Assembly: GCA_946811695.1 (NCBI GenBank)
Contig: OX328127.1
Span: forward strand, 43,813,396-43,877,395
Reading direction: 5' to 3'
Origin: Gonocerus acuteangulatus
Taxonomy: Eukaryota > Arthropoda > Insecta > Hemiptera > Coreidae
Length of the DNA: 64,000 nt
The notes below the pieces were generated by a model that saw nothing but the letters and a program-made list of their open reading frames with translations, did not search any database and was not told the DNA's origin. A program made the position numbers and the translations under genes. Numbering within the stretch: the stretch's first letter is position 1; each line of letters begins with the position of its first letter. Positions 34,295-45,080 of the stretch are shown here, one piece after another.

Positions 34295-36782
34295 ACAGGT
34301 CTACAACCAAAAATTTGATTTGATGATTTTGGCTAATCTCTGTGTTTCTCGGTGTGCTGAGGCCGAGAATGAAGTCCGTTTTTCTCTATCACGTACAGAT
34401 TTTTTTCAAATCCATAGAACATAATATACCTGCTATACACATAAATTTGGTAAGAAGTAGGTTTTTTTTTTTCCAAACGATTTCTCTTTTTATAAACAGA
34501 CATCTTTCACTAGGTGGTGTAGGCAATGACTCCCTCAGTAGATGTTGTAGGCCTGAGGGTGTCTAGGCACGACCTGTTCAGACAGGAACGTACTTGTTTG
34601 GTCTCAGATGTCACCGTCTGAAGCTAAACGAGATTGAACCTGTTGTATCAGGAACTTGGAGCTAAATTTCTGTTCATTCTCTCAGTTCAGTAGTATCAAC
34701 TGAAGTGAACACATTCACTGAGGTCTCTTAGTTGTGTCAAAGTGATTAAGAACGTATTTTAAGGTTTGAAAGTGCATTTAGACAAAATGTCTCATCGTCG
34801 TTGTGTTACCAGTCCAGACTACTTCTGTTTTATCTGTGGTGAGTACTCAGTTAAGAAATACCAACGAAATATAACAGGTTTGGTCAAAAATGTATATTAT
34901 GCATATTTTGGCTTGAGAATAGGAGATCAAGATAAAGTGTGGGCTCCTCACAAAGTATGCCATAGCTGCGTAGAAAAACTTCGCTTATGGTACAAAGGAG
35001 AGTTAAAATCTTTCGGATTTGCTATCCCAATGATGTGGAGGGAGCAAAAAAACCACGTTAATGACTGTTACTTTTGTAATTGTCATGTTCAAGGCTATAA
35101 TTCCAAAAATCATAAGCCCATTAACTACCCTAATGTGGAATCTGCTAGTCGTCCGGTACCACACGGTCCTGGATTGACAGTTCCTCAGCCCCCTCGTGAC
35201 TTGGGCAGTATAGATAGGGAAGCTAATAGAGAAGACTGTATGTCGGAGAGCGATGAAGTACACAGTGAGTTCAAAGCAAGCAGTTCAGAAGATGAACCTC
35301 AGCTTATTTCTCAACAGGAGTTGAACGACTTAGTGAGAGATCTTGGACTTCCAAAAGATGCAGCTCAGTTACTTGGCTCCCGTCTTAAAAACAAAAATTT
35401 ATTACAGCCAGGCACTTCTTTTTCATGGTATCGACACCGTGAAGCAGTTTTTGTTCCTTACTTTGCTCTGGATGAGAATCTTATTTATTGCAAAGACATT
35501 CTTGGTCTGATGGGTCAATTTGGTATACAATATGACCCGATTCATTGGCGTCTATTCATAGACTCATCAAAGCGAAGTCTAAAGGCTGTTTTGTTGCACA
35601 ATGGCAATACTTATGCTTCAGTTCCAGTTGGCCATTCGGTACATTTAAAAGAAACATACGAAAATTTGTCATTAGTTCTCGAACGAATTCATTATAATGA
35701 GCATAACTGGTTGATATGTGGAGACTTGAAAGTACTTACTATGCTATTAGGTCAGCAATCAGGGTACACCAAGTTCCCTTGTTTTTTATGTTTATGGGAT
35801 AGCCGAGACAGAAATTCCCATTGGAACAACAAAGACTGGCCATCACGAGGAGCTCTGTCGCCAGGCCAAAAAAATGTAATTAGGAGAAGTTTGGTTCCTT
35901 CTGACAAAATCCTGCTACCTCCTCTACACATAAAGCTAGGGCTGATAAAACAATTCGTAAGTCTCTCAATAAAGAAGGTGAATGTTTTAAGTACTTATGC
36001 TCCAAGTTCCCACGATTAAGTGATGCAATGCTAAAAGAGGGGATCTTTGTAGGCCCAGATATTAGGAAACTTTTCACAGATCCACATTTCACTCAGACCA
36101 TGAATGAGAAGGAGAAGGAAGCTTGGAATTCTTTTAAAGATGTTGTTGAGAAGTTCCTTGGTAACGTGAAGGATCCCAACTACAGAAGTATCGTGGAACG
36201 CATGTTGAAGGCATTTCAATTACAAGGTTGCAACATGAGTTTGAAGGTTCACTTCCTACATTCGCATGTGGACTATTTTCCGGAAAACTTAGGGGAAGTA
36301 AGTGAAGAACAAGGGGAAAGGTTCCATCAGGACATCCAGGAAATGCAACGTAGGTATCAGGGCAAATGGAACGTAAACATGATGGCTGACTATTGTTGGA
36401 TGCTGCAGCGTGAATCATTTGAAGAGTCCTACAGCCGGAAACGAACAAGGAGAAATTTTCAAGAGAAAAAAATACGTTTTCATAAAAATAATAACTAAAT
36501 ATGCCACTGTTAATTCTGAAGCTGTTATTTCTACACATTTATGTATTTTGTACAGTAAACAACATTGAAATAACTAAAAGATCATGGAAATAAATGAAAA
36601 CTCTTATTCGCCAATTCTGTTTTCTTTTAATGGTAGTACCTCTGCCCTTACTTGAGATTGAACAATTTCCTTACGTGATAGAGAGGGACTGACCTCATGT
36701 TCGGCTTCAGCACGCCAAGGAGCATAGAGATTGACCAAAATCATCAAATCAAATTTCAGAAAGATTATTTTTGTAGACCTGT
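34295..36782 (+). mobile_element. ~2.5-kb DNA transposon with zinc-finger/DDE-like gene
   Basis: The left terminal region (34295-34397: 'acaggtctacaa', 'aatttgatttgatgattttgg', 'tctctatcacgta') is the reverse complement of the right terminal region (36672-36782, ending 'ttgtagacctgt') over about 100 bp with scattered mismatches. One protein-coding frame lies between them on the plus strand. The flanks GTAAA/GTAAT give at best an imperfect target duplication. Gene plus matched inverted ends make this a transposon, nearly intact apart from one frameshift. The superfamily is not recognised with certainty. Confidence 0.8.
34766..36498 (+). pseudogene. Zinc-finger/DDE-like transposon protein, one frameshift
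   Basis: Intronless, about 577 codons in two frames: 34766-36019 and its continuation to the TAA at 36496-36498. Near 35960 'caattcgtaagtctctc' lacks one base relative to a frame giving QFV-K-SLNKEGECFKYLCSKF, so a 1-base deletion (or sequence error) explains the break. N-terminal Cys/His clusters (FCFICGEY at 20-27; HKVCHSC at 62-68; DCYFCNCH at 100-107) look metal-binding. An acidic linker (about 155-178) follows. Candidate catalytic acids are Asp266 (FIDSSKRSLKAVLLHNG), Asp320 (ICGDLKV) and the Glu of SEEQGERFHQD after the frameshift. FPCFLC (338-342) and PPLHIKLG (385-392) are further conserved-looking motifs. I recall similar proteins repeated in arthropod and cnidarian genomes without assigned function. 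The DDE assignment is inference. AATAAA is at 36589-36594. Confidence 0.75.
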
Positions 36783-37637
36783 GTAATCAAGATGGCTGTG
36801 GCTAATCATGATGACGTAGTTTGTTTTGAATTCTCCTGTTTATATAACCTTCATCATAGCCTCCAACTGAAGTTATCGTTATTTCTTATTTTATAGAAAG
36901 ATTTAACCCACGACAGAATGGAATTTTATTCGCCATGAAGCACATATTTACAGTTGATTATAACAGTAAAACAAGATACTTAAAATGACAAGGAATTTTT
37001 GGTTGTTTAGAATAGAGCCTTCTCAGCAGTAGTCAAAGAGTAAGTACGTTTTCAGTACATAATTGTATTGACTTATACAGATTAAGAATTATCCGCTTCT
37101 GTGTAAGTTGGCTACTGTCAGTTTCCTGTGATTTGTGATGCTAATCTATTCCATTTCTTCGAGATGGACGTAACCGCGCTAAGATGATACAGTTCCAGCG
37201 AGTCGGACTTTTTACATTAGCTTCTGGTTTCATATTCCAAGTTTCGTCCCAATGACTCAGTTTTCTTTTGAATAAATTTGTCATTGCCTGAAAACGGCAT
37301 TCATTTGTTGTTTGACAATTTGAATGTTATTGCCTGTAATTCGTGGGGTGTATTTATGTCACATTTTTCAGATTTAAATTTAATAGTAATATTATACTAC
37401 TATAGGGAAATAGTTACTATGACTAATCCGCCAACTTAGATATTGTTCTGTAATATCCGTCCTAATGTGTTTTTTAAAAGTAAAATGACTCTTAAAACCT
37501 TATCTTCAACACTACCTTTGCAACTTTGTCTGCTAGTTGATTTTCTTTAATAACAGAACAACGTTTTCTGGAAGAATAGACTAAAATTGTATTTATAATT
37601 CATTTTAATTGAGTTTAGTTTATAATTATTTATAGGC
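36783..37637. other. Unassigned with dispersed repeat segment
   Basis: Near 37160-37215 the phrase 'cgcgctaagatgatacagtt' with 'gcgagtcggactttt' is shared with 38450, 52330 and the outer arms at 15385/15510. No gene is recognised. Confidence 0.45.
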
Positions 37638-37730
37638 CAGTACGTGCTGGTGGTATTATAAAAGGGTGGCAATCTGTAGATAGCCCGGCGATAACCGCCC
37701 AATTGTTCACATGGCGTTAAAAGAAAAAAA
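37638..37730 (+). mobile_element. 5S-SINE, 5'-truncated copy
   Basis: It starts within the end of the 5S part ('tacgtgctggtggtatt'), continues with 'aagggtggcaatctgtagat' and 'cccggcgataaccgcc', and ends in an A-rich tail. A truncated member of the family at 16938. Confidence 0.75.
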
Positions 37731-38660
37731 AAAGATAAAAAAAACTGATATGAGCAGTATGTTAAAGGTGAGGGTTCGGAAAGAATCAACAAATTATGAA
37801 GATTCTTACCCAGAACCCTTAACATCTACTCTTAAAATTAAAAATTTATGGACCTTAATATGAAATTCTAAAAATTATAGTTCACCTAAACACTGCTTAA
37901 TTTAAGATGATGAACCTAAACAGGTTTGAAACGTCGCAAATACACGTTAATGTTTTAAACAATTTTGGGGAACAACTACTGCTATTTATTTCAACACATG
38001 AGCAGTTTAGCAAATTTTCTATATTTTCATAAATATCTCAAAAACGGTTGATTATTTAAAATTTGAAGGTCGCCATTCAGAAGCGTACTCAATTCTCAAT
38101 AAAAACGGTTCGCTAGTAATTTGGATGGGACCTCCTCAGCCCGAGAAAAAAGTGCTTTCACCTTCCTTTCAAATTGCTTGTTTTTTACGATTACTTTGAG
38201 GAGTAAAATGACTTTGCCAGTAAAACAAGATATGTAAACTGAGAAACTGTTTTTTATCGTTTGTAACAAGGCTTTCCGAGCGAAGTCAAAAAAACCGTCT
38301 GAGTAATTTCTGCTACATTAAGTTATCCTGGCGTCCAAAATCTCCTTTTTCACCAAGATTTCACTGGGTTTTACATTTTTCAGAAATTATTATCTATATG
38401 TAAGTATTCCGAGCTTTTCAAATAACACTATGGATAACGTCATGGAAAACTGCTAAGATGTCACAGTTCCTGCGAGACGGACGTTTCGAAGTTGACATCA
38501 GCTGGTAGTGTATTTTCTTCTATATTTAGATAAATATAAATGTACTTAATAATCATTACTGCTTAAAATAGACATAATTAAAAAAACTCAAACTTACGTA
38601 AATAAAATCAAGGTTATGAGTGCTTTCTATACGTAGTTCGAAGCATCATTTATTACTTGT
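37731..38660. other. Repeat-derived sequence
   Basis: From 37990 to 38240 there is a diverged copy of the Helitron-like internal repeat ('aaatatctcaaaaacggttg', 'aaagtgctttcacc'). At 38455-38500 there is another 'gctaagatgtcacagttcct' repeat segment. No gene. Confidence 0.5.
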
Positions 38661-39850
38661 TATTATTGGGCGATTCTCGAATATGAATCGATCTTTTGAA
38701 TCGATTCGAATCGAAATTAAAAGATCGATCCACAAAAAAGATCTTAGATCTAGGAAGATCTATTTACGATATGGATCGATTTCTCGATTACTTACAATTA
38801 CCTATGAAATTCTTATTTCATATCGGTTCAAATATATCGACTATTCAAATTCGATTTGAGTAGTCGATAATATGAAAAATATATCCGTAACATAAAGGTA
38901 GAAAAATTTAAGACTTTTTTTTATCAAAAATAATATAAAATTAAACTACTAATGTTAATATTATATTAAAATATATGGGTATTATTACATACATATATAT
39001 TTTTATCGTGCAAAAATTCAGCATAATTAGTTTCTAACTTCATACCTATGAAATGTTACTCCAACTTTCTTCGATTGTGCTCTTGTACAATTGGAACATA
39101 CAAACACCGAACGGGTGTGCACTCAATAGTTATTCCCGATTAAAATTATGGTACTTACGTATTAGCTCCAAGATAGATTAGAGATGTGTGTCTCGTTCAG
39201 ATATCTAGATCATCCTTTGTGCTGTTCTTGTTTCTGCTAGAAAAATGCGTCTTTGGGATTTACCTACAACTGAAAAAGATGCTAAATTGCATATCGGCCC
39301 ATTTTCCACCGAAAAATTGATTAGAGTTTCGATATAACCTTGAGAGAGCGTAGCAATGATGCCATTAACATGAGTACTACGCGTTTCCTCGAGGTTATAT
39401 TGAAACTCTAGTCAACCCGAATCGTTGATTATCCTGTTGCCATATTTGCAAAAATTCAACTGCACTGATGATCCAGATCTCTGACCTAGTGGTGATCCAG
39501 ATCTCTGAGAACCGGTTCTTTAACCTGCGTTCAAGCTAATACGTAAGTACCAAAATTATTATTACACTAAGCCATTAAAAACAAAGTAAAACTTCTTGAG
39601 AGATGAGGCGAACCAATATAGCGCCATTGGGTTTGTTTAATTGAGAGTTTTTTTCCAAAACATCCCCTCCCCTCCTTCCATACTTCCATGATGATAACAG
39701 TCTATTACTTGGATTGCCTGATTAAAATTTGAAAAGATTCTAGATAGATCGATTCTTTAAACGATCGGCCTTGGAGATCGATTGAAAAAATCGATATGTC
39801 CTGCTAAAAAGATCTATCTTTTTAGATCGATTCAGATTGCCCATCTCTAG
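38661..39850. mobile_element. hAT-like non-autonomous element with GATCGAT-rich ends
   Basis: The left region (38667-38780: 'gggcgattctcgaatatgaa', then many 'gatcgatt' words) is complementary in character to the right region (about 39735-39850: 'gatcgattctttaaacgatc' ... 'gattgcccatctctag'). The outer right end 'ctagagatgggcaa' (minus) resembles typical hAT termini. No target duplication could be fixed. A second palindromic element is nested at 39139-39560. Confidence 0.55.
39139..39560. mobile_element. Nested palindromic element
   Basis: Ends 'ggtacttacgtattagct' (about 39150-39167) and 'agctaatacgtaagtacc' (about 39534-39552) are exact inverses. Further inverted pairs lie inside: 'tagatcatcctttgtgctg' against a counterpart near 39455-39475, and 'gagtttcgatataacct' (39324-39340) against 'aggttatattgaaactc' (39392-39408). 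No coding capacity. Confidence 0.65.
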
Positions 39851-40429
39851 TACTAGTACTTAAACTTAATATTTTCATTTTAAGCTCGCTTATAAACTAG
39901 TCATTGCATAAACAAAAAAAAAAAATATGCTTGCGCGCACGAACTATATTTTATAAATAAATCTGGCTTTACAGGATTATGGTCTTGCGAAACTTAATAA
40001 CTAGACCAACGATCCCGCAGAAATGTCGATAAAAAGAAATGTGTCACATAACAGACATGAAAATGAGGTTAGGAAGAATCTAAGTCAGCCATCCAGGAAG
40101 GAATGGAACCTGTTCCACGTTATCCAACTCATTAGTTTAAACGAACTGGAACTATTGACTCTTTAGAGTTCAAGATTCCAACTTTTTATCTCCGTACTTA
40201 ACTACTGGTTACTGCAAACAATGGGAACTCGGGCAGCCAATTATATTGACAAGTCGATGACAGTTTAGTAATTCATTTATTTTACTGTTGATTTATTTAT
40301 TTCTTGTATCTAGAATAAATATAAGTAATATTTTTTTCAAGAATTAAGAAACCCACCAATGAAATCTTAGAATCTCCATCTTCCACTCCAAAGAAAAGTT
40401 AGAATTTTGACGCCATTAACTTAGTTTCT
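39851..40429. other. Unassigned sequence
   Basis: No gene, RNA or shared repeat was recognised. Confidence 0.5.
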
Positions 40430-40675
40430 CTGCCATAGTATGGTCAATACTATGCTCCAGCCGCCTGATTTTTCCCTTTGCAGGTACCATTAATTACTTA
40501 CCTAATTAATTAAAAGCTGGGTGAGCCTAGGACGATCTGGGACCTCAAATCCAACCCTCGAACGACGGCACTAGAAGAAAAAATCTTAAGTGCACGCTCG
40601 GGATTTGAACCTGGGTCCTCCAGTCCATTAGTCGAGTGCTCTACCACTGAGCTAACCTCGCCCCTTATCTCTGAC
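40430..40675 (-). mobile_element. tRNA-derived SINE, family A
   Basis: The minus-strand head 'ggttagctcagtggtagagc' (A box) with 'ggttcaaatcccgagc' (good B box) is the best-kept tRNA-like head of the three family-A copies. The body contains 'aagattttttcttctagtgc' and 'gcggctggagcatagtat'. Confidence 0.8.
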
Positions 40676-41685
40676 TATTAGATCAATTAATCTATTCATT
40701 TTCATTATTCTCATTTTACGTATATTTTTTTTTCGTTAAATAATGTCCGCTTAACTGCTAAGTTGGAAATGCACAAATAAGTGTAAGGGTATTATTAGGT
40801 TCTTATATTAAAATTGAAGAAAACTTATTTTCCACCACCATTATTTTGGTAATTTCACAAGTTTTCAGATGCACAGGTGAGGAGATCTTGGAGTGTTTTT
40901 TTCCAAATTCGATCTGACGGATTTTTTCGTGACCTAATTGCGTTATAGTCTTGACGGCACAAGCGTGTTTCCTCCCTATAGGGAAATAGTAAATGCGCTA
41001 AAAACAGTGCCAATCGCTACTAATTACTCGCGCTAATTGACTCCTTGGCGACGCACCGTAAAAAAAGAAATGTACCAGCATGGCAACGGGGGAAGAACCC
41101 GTTGACCTGGTCCTGCAGAGAAGTCTCAAAATTTCTTTATTTATGTTTATCTGCAAGTCTAAATTTCATTTGATACAGAACGAGTATAAATCCACACACC
41201 TAAAAATGTTATGTTATATTAAGGTCATTTGTATATATTTTATCATGGATACACTTTTCTTCGCACTTATGTAATATTGTGACTGGTTATTTGTTGGTTT
41301 TCTGACTATAACACTGGTACATTTTCCAGATTCCATAAGAAATCCATATTCAACCTCCTTCATAAAAATGTCAGAATATAGGTAAAATAAACTACAATAG
41401 GGAAATTTCATTTGAAGTTTTTGAGTTTTTATGTTTAAGTACATTCACTTGAGCAATGATAAAATAATTTATTTGTAAGTTTATATTCATCTACAAATAA
41501 TAGTTTCCTTGATGAACTCTAACTTATTATAAGTAAGTTATCTATTTTTATAGGAGTATAGTCCCCAAGAGTATGTGGTTTTCTTCAAGGCGGTCACTTA
41601 TCCTGTTCTAAACGTCCACACCATTACTCATTCTCTTGATTAAACGGAAGCTATGGACGTACAAATGTTTGTTCTAGAAGTTTAT
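40676..41685. other. Unassigned sequence
   Basis: Short reading frames with no domain. No splice-flanked exon found. Confidence 0.5.
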
Positions 41686-41689
41686 TAAA

Positions 41690-42500
41690 TTTGGGTTTAT
41701 CATCGGAAGAAAAACATTGCCGTCACGGCAGTTGTCGGCCGTTAGATTAGCTAGAATCAGTGCCTCTTATGGGGGGAAAGCAACTCGACCTAAAAGATCT
41801 ATTGTGCCACTGATAGCCCACTAACTAGGTCACCAATAGTAGCCCTTAATTCTTGACGAACTCTCTGATCTTTTGCGATGTAACTTCAGAATTTATTCCG
41901 TGGTCCGTTATTTCGACAGCGCCTTCTTGCGAGTACCGAACAGTCACAGATTATATGTAAATATGTTTCCTTCTCTATCCCATACATCCTGTATAGGCAG
42001 ACTGTAGCCAGGCCCGTGTAGTGTAGACGCTTGTTCATCCTTGGATGGTCAGGAACAGAGGATCAGTCTCTCTCATGGCCTTCCTATGTATGGACAAACT
42101 TGTCTTCGTCCGTTTTCTATCTATTTTACTTAAGAAACCCTTTGAATTTTTCGCCAAATGCCTAGGTTTTCCGCCACGCCCAGTCACCAATACGTCCTTT
42201 GGCAAGAGTTAGAGATATTCCACTGGATGGTTCTGATCCGCAGAGGGGTTCTTTGTCCTCCTATCTTGCCAGTTGGTCCGCTTCATTATTTCCAAGTATG
42301 CGCGGCAACCAGTGTAACTTAACCCGGTTCTCGTCAGCTAAACGATCTCACATGTCCCTGCATTCATCCACAATCTTGGACCTAATGCAGGTGCTCTCGA
42401 TAGCTGCTATTGCTTGCTGACAGTGTATATATTGCCACGACAAGCGCCACTTTGCAGCAACATCTCTGCACATTTCCTTATACCAATGACTAAATTTTGG
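41690..42500 (-). pseudogene. LINE remnant: RNase H end and C-terminal zinc region
   Basis: Minus-strand translation across about 42430-42240 reads QAIAAIESTCIRSKIV, then DRLADENRVKLHWLPRILG and NNEADQLAR. This matches the second half of a LINE RNase H ('W.P.H.GI.GNE.AD.LA'), with the His replaced in the PRILG segment and a stop immediately after. Further downstream (about 42060-41920) LYRMYGIEKETYLHIICDCS resembles the C-terminal 'E...H.LC.C' region of R1/I-type LINEs. Stops and frameshifts are frequent. The reverse transcriptase itself is absent. Confidence 0.65.
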
Positions 42501-42613
42501 TTGCCTTTACATTCAGAGCTCATTCGATATAATGAAATAAACAGTCATTTGTTTCATCTGTTTATTTAAGTAGTTGTAATGTGTTTTACTCTTAAAAGAT
42601 TGACCACTCATTA

Positions 42614-43186
42614 CACAGGCACACTCACAAAAAATTAGTATTTTCCAAAGACACCATACATATATTCTTATGTACATTGACATGATGAATCTTATTCCGG
42701 GGTCCGTTTCACCCCATCACGTGAGGTTTAAGAGCATTTGAAGATAAAATCTCGTTTGAAGTCGTTAAAGAAGAAATAACTAGAGCTTCCATCATTTTGA
42801 GGGTAGCTGAATTCGAATCCGAGGTTTGTTTTAGCTCATCGGCGCAAAATCAAGTTCATTTCATGAAACATATGTCTATTTTGGAAAAAAGGAATTTTGA
42901 AGGCAGATTCATTTCTTGCAAAATAAACATATTTGTCCTTGAAATTACCTTGATTTTGCGCTGATGTGCTGAAACAGACCTCGGATTCGAATTCAGTGAC
43001 CCTCAAAACCATGGAAGCTCTCGTTATTTCTTATTTAATGACTTCATACGAAATGAGACCTTCAAATGCTCTTAAAGCTGACGTGATAGGGTTAAACGGA
43101 CTCCGGATTTGGATTCAGCGTGTCGAAATACACACGAATATATGTATGGCTTCTTTGGAAAATACGTTTTTGTTTGTGTGCCAGTG
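42614..43186. mobile_element. Foldback element, TTA-flanked, copy 1
   Basis: Terminal 'cacaggcacactcac' (42614) and 'gtttgtgtgccagtg' (to 43186) are inverses, and symmetry continues inward through 'tattttccaaagacacc', 'ttaaagaagaaataac' and 'gaattcgaatccgagg' to a centre near 42900. TTA flanks both ends. Internal reading frames come from the repeat. Another copy is at 62127-62585. Confidence 0.8.
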
Positions 43187-43989
43187 TTATTTGTGCTAGA
43201 CTCCGAACTATTAGAAAAATCGTAGTTTGCTACGTACAAACACATGACGCAAATTCTTCCGTTCCAACTCAGCTCACCAACGCACTCTATATTAAAATCC
43301 CGAAAAATACTACGGAAATGAACGTGTTTTTTTCATTTTTAGATAAGTATCTGTTTGAAAAAATAGATACTTACCTAAATCTGCTTTTAGCATTTCATAG
43401 GCTTAAACCTATATACGTCAATTTATTGGGCATTATGAAACACAGCAATGCAAGTCGTACAAACCTCTAAGAAACGGCCTAAAGAAACGGCCGAGGAGCG
43501 ATTAAGGATATATTTGAAGTGACTGCGATGAGGAACGCCTGGGGCTATGCAATCACGATGGCAATTAATACGTGCTTTGGTTCCTAGATAGGAGTGTCAC
43601 TGGGGCGAGGACTGGACAACTTTCCCAGGAAGGCCTTGGTGCTTAGCAGGACACGTCCTGAAGAAGTATGGAAGTCCGCCTCTTACAAGGATTCCTAAGG
43701 GGAGACAGGTTGTTCCCTTCAGGAGGGTCCTTTATTGGCAACTAGGAAGGAATGTACTCAAACCGAAACTACGTAAACCGACATAACGTTGTAAATCAGT
43801 ACGACGTACTTTGGAGTTTTTGGCATTTGGATAGTTCGCAGCTCTTGAACAAGTAAACCTCAGCCATCATAGATGTCCTTAATAGCTGTCTATAGTCCGT
43901 TCGAGTATGCGGTAGCAGCATATCGAAACTAATTCCTCAGAAAGGTGGTACGCTGCATTCTTGAACGATTTGCTTTAATAGCCTGCATA
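43187..43989. other. Unassigned sequence with one hairpin
   Basis: A palindrome at 43339-43379 ('tagataagtatctg' ... 'tagatacttaccta') stands alone. The part from 43490 to 43990 is GC-richer and may be old coding-derived repeat sequence, but no domain could be read. Confidence 0.45.
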
Positions 43990-44055
43990 TAAAGCGTCGC
44001 AATCTGTAGATGGTCCTGCGTTAATAGACCAATAGTTGATCCACCGTTAAACACA
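43990..44055 (+). mobile_element. 5S-SINE tail fragment
   Basis: 'gcgtcgcaatctgtagatgg' followed by 'cctgcgttaatagacc' and 'ccaccgttaaac' matches the 5S-SINE body. The 5S head is missing. Confidence 0.6.
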
Positions 44056-44535
44056 CACACAAAAAATATCCTACATAAATTCAAAATAAACATCCAATAT
44101 TTTTTAGGCGGATGGTCAATAAAAGAGAATTAACAAAGTCAATTCATTTTATTTGTTCTTGCTCTACATGTTCACACCTCAGGTGCCATTCAAAATATCT
44201 TTATTGACATAATTAATTTAGTACAAAATAATTTTCATCCATTAAGCAGCTCGATGGAGGTCGTTTTATAGCGGGATCTTAGACCATTTGATTTTGTTTA
44301 AAACGCGTGTTCCATATTCTTGAGGCGTCTTGTAAACCGATCCATTACAAGAAAGTACAAATAACGGCCAGTAAGAGCAATTAATAACTTGGTTCGGAGT
44401 CCCCCCCCTTCCTAATGGTCCGATTAACTTTATTTTTACAACTTATATTTCTCTTTAGATGCCCATGACCGAGTTTAGCTGCAATTCCAGCCGATATAGG
44501 CAAATTAGTAATTTTGGACCCCCTCTATGTGGACG
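44056..44535. other. Unassigned sequence
   Basis: No gene or repeat recognised, apart from a poly-C run near 44401-44408. Confidence 0.5.
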
Positions 44536-44822
44536 GATATTTTTTTTTTTTTTTTATTTATGAGCAACCGCAGCTAAGGCGATTCACTTGGCCGATATTC
44601 CTGGTTAACAAACTCGTCCAATATACATTTTTAACGTCCATTATAATTATATAAAATTTTAGGACGGGTTATCTATAGGTCACCACCGTTTTCTTCACCA
44701 GGAAAGGGCTGATGCCTTTTTTCCCAATGAGTAGCCACTACCCCTAGTGGGAATCGAACCCCTACCCTTGGCACGGACTGTTAAGAGCTCAACGCCTTAA
44801 CACTCAAGGCCACCGGACCTCT
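44536..44822 (-). mobile_element. tRNA-derived SINE, family B
   Basis: The minus-strand head 'ccggtggccttgagtgttaa' with 'ggggttcgattcccac' (B box) looks like a tRNA with a long variable region. A body with 'ggcatcagccctttcctgg', 'gcggttgctcataaa' and an A-rich tail (T run at 44541-44557) follows. Fragments of this family occur at about 58675-58740 and 63690-63785. Confidence 0.7.
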
Positions 44823-44940
44823 ATTAACACCATTAAAAGTTGTATTAAAATTGTGCAAACAAATATTTTTACTAACTTCATTTTGACCATTTGGTTTTTA
44901 ATTAGGTTTCTCCTAACTTTAACATATGTAAGAATTGCTA

Positions 44941-45060
44941 TTTTATTTTTTTTTTATTTATTTATTTGAAATCTGCACAGATTATCAGTGCAATGATCAA
45001 GTATGTTGATTAACAAAACTGGCAAAAGTAAAATAAAATAAAAAAAAAATACAAAATTTG
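44941..45060 (-). other. Possible 3' tail of a minus-strand retroposon
   Basis: On the minus strand the stretch ends 'gcagatttcaaataaataaa' followed by an A run, which resembles a LINE or SINE 3' end. No body can be linked to it. Confidence 0.3.
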
Positions 45061-45080
45061 GAAGAAGCCATGGTTGGCAC

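Noticed and set aside
40590..40675. Functional tRNA gene on the minus strand
   Set aside because: A and B boxes are good, but the sequence continues into a body shared with two other SINE copies and the cloverleaf is not convincing.
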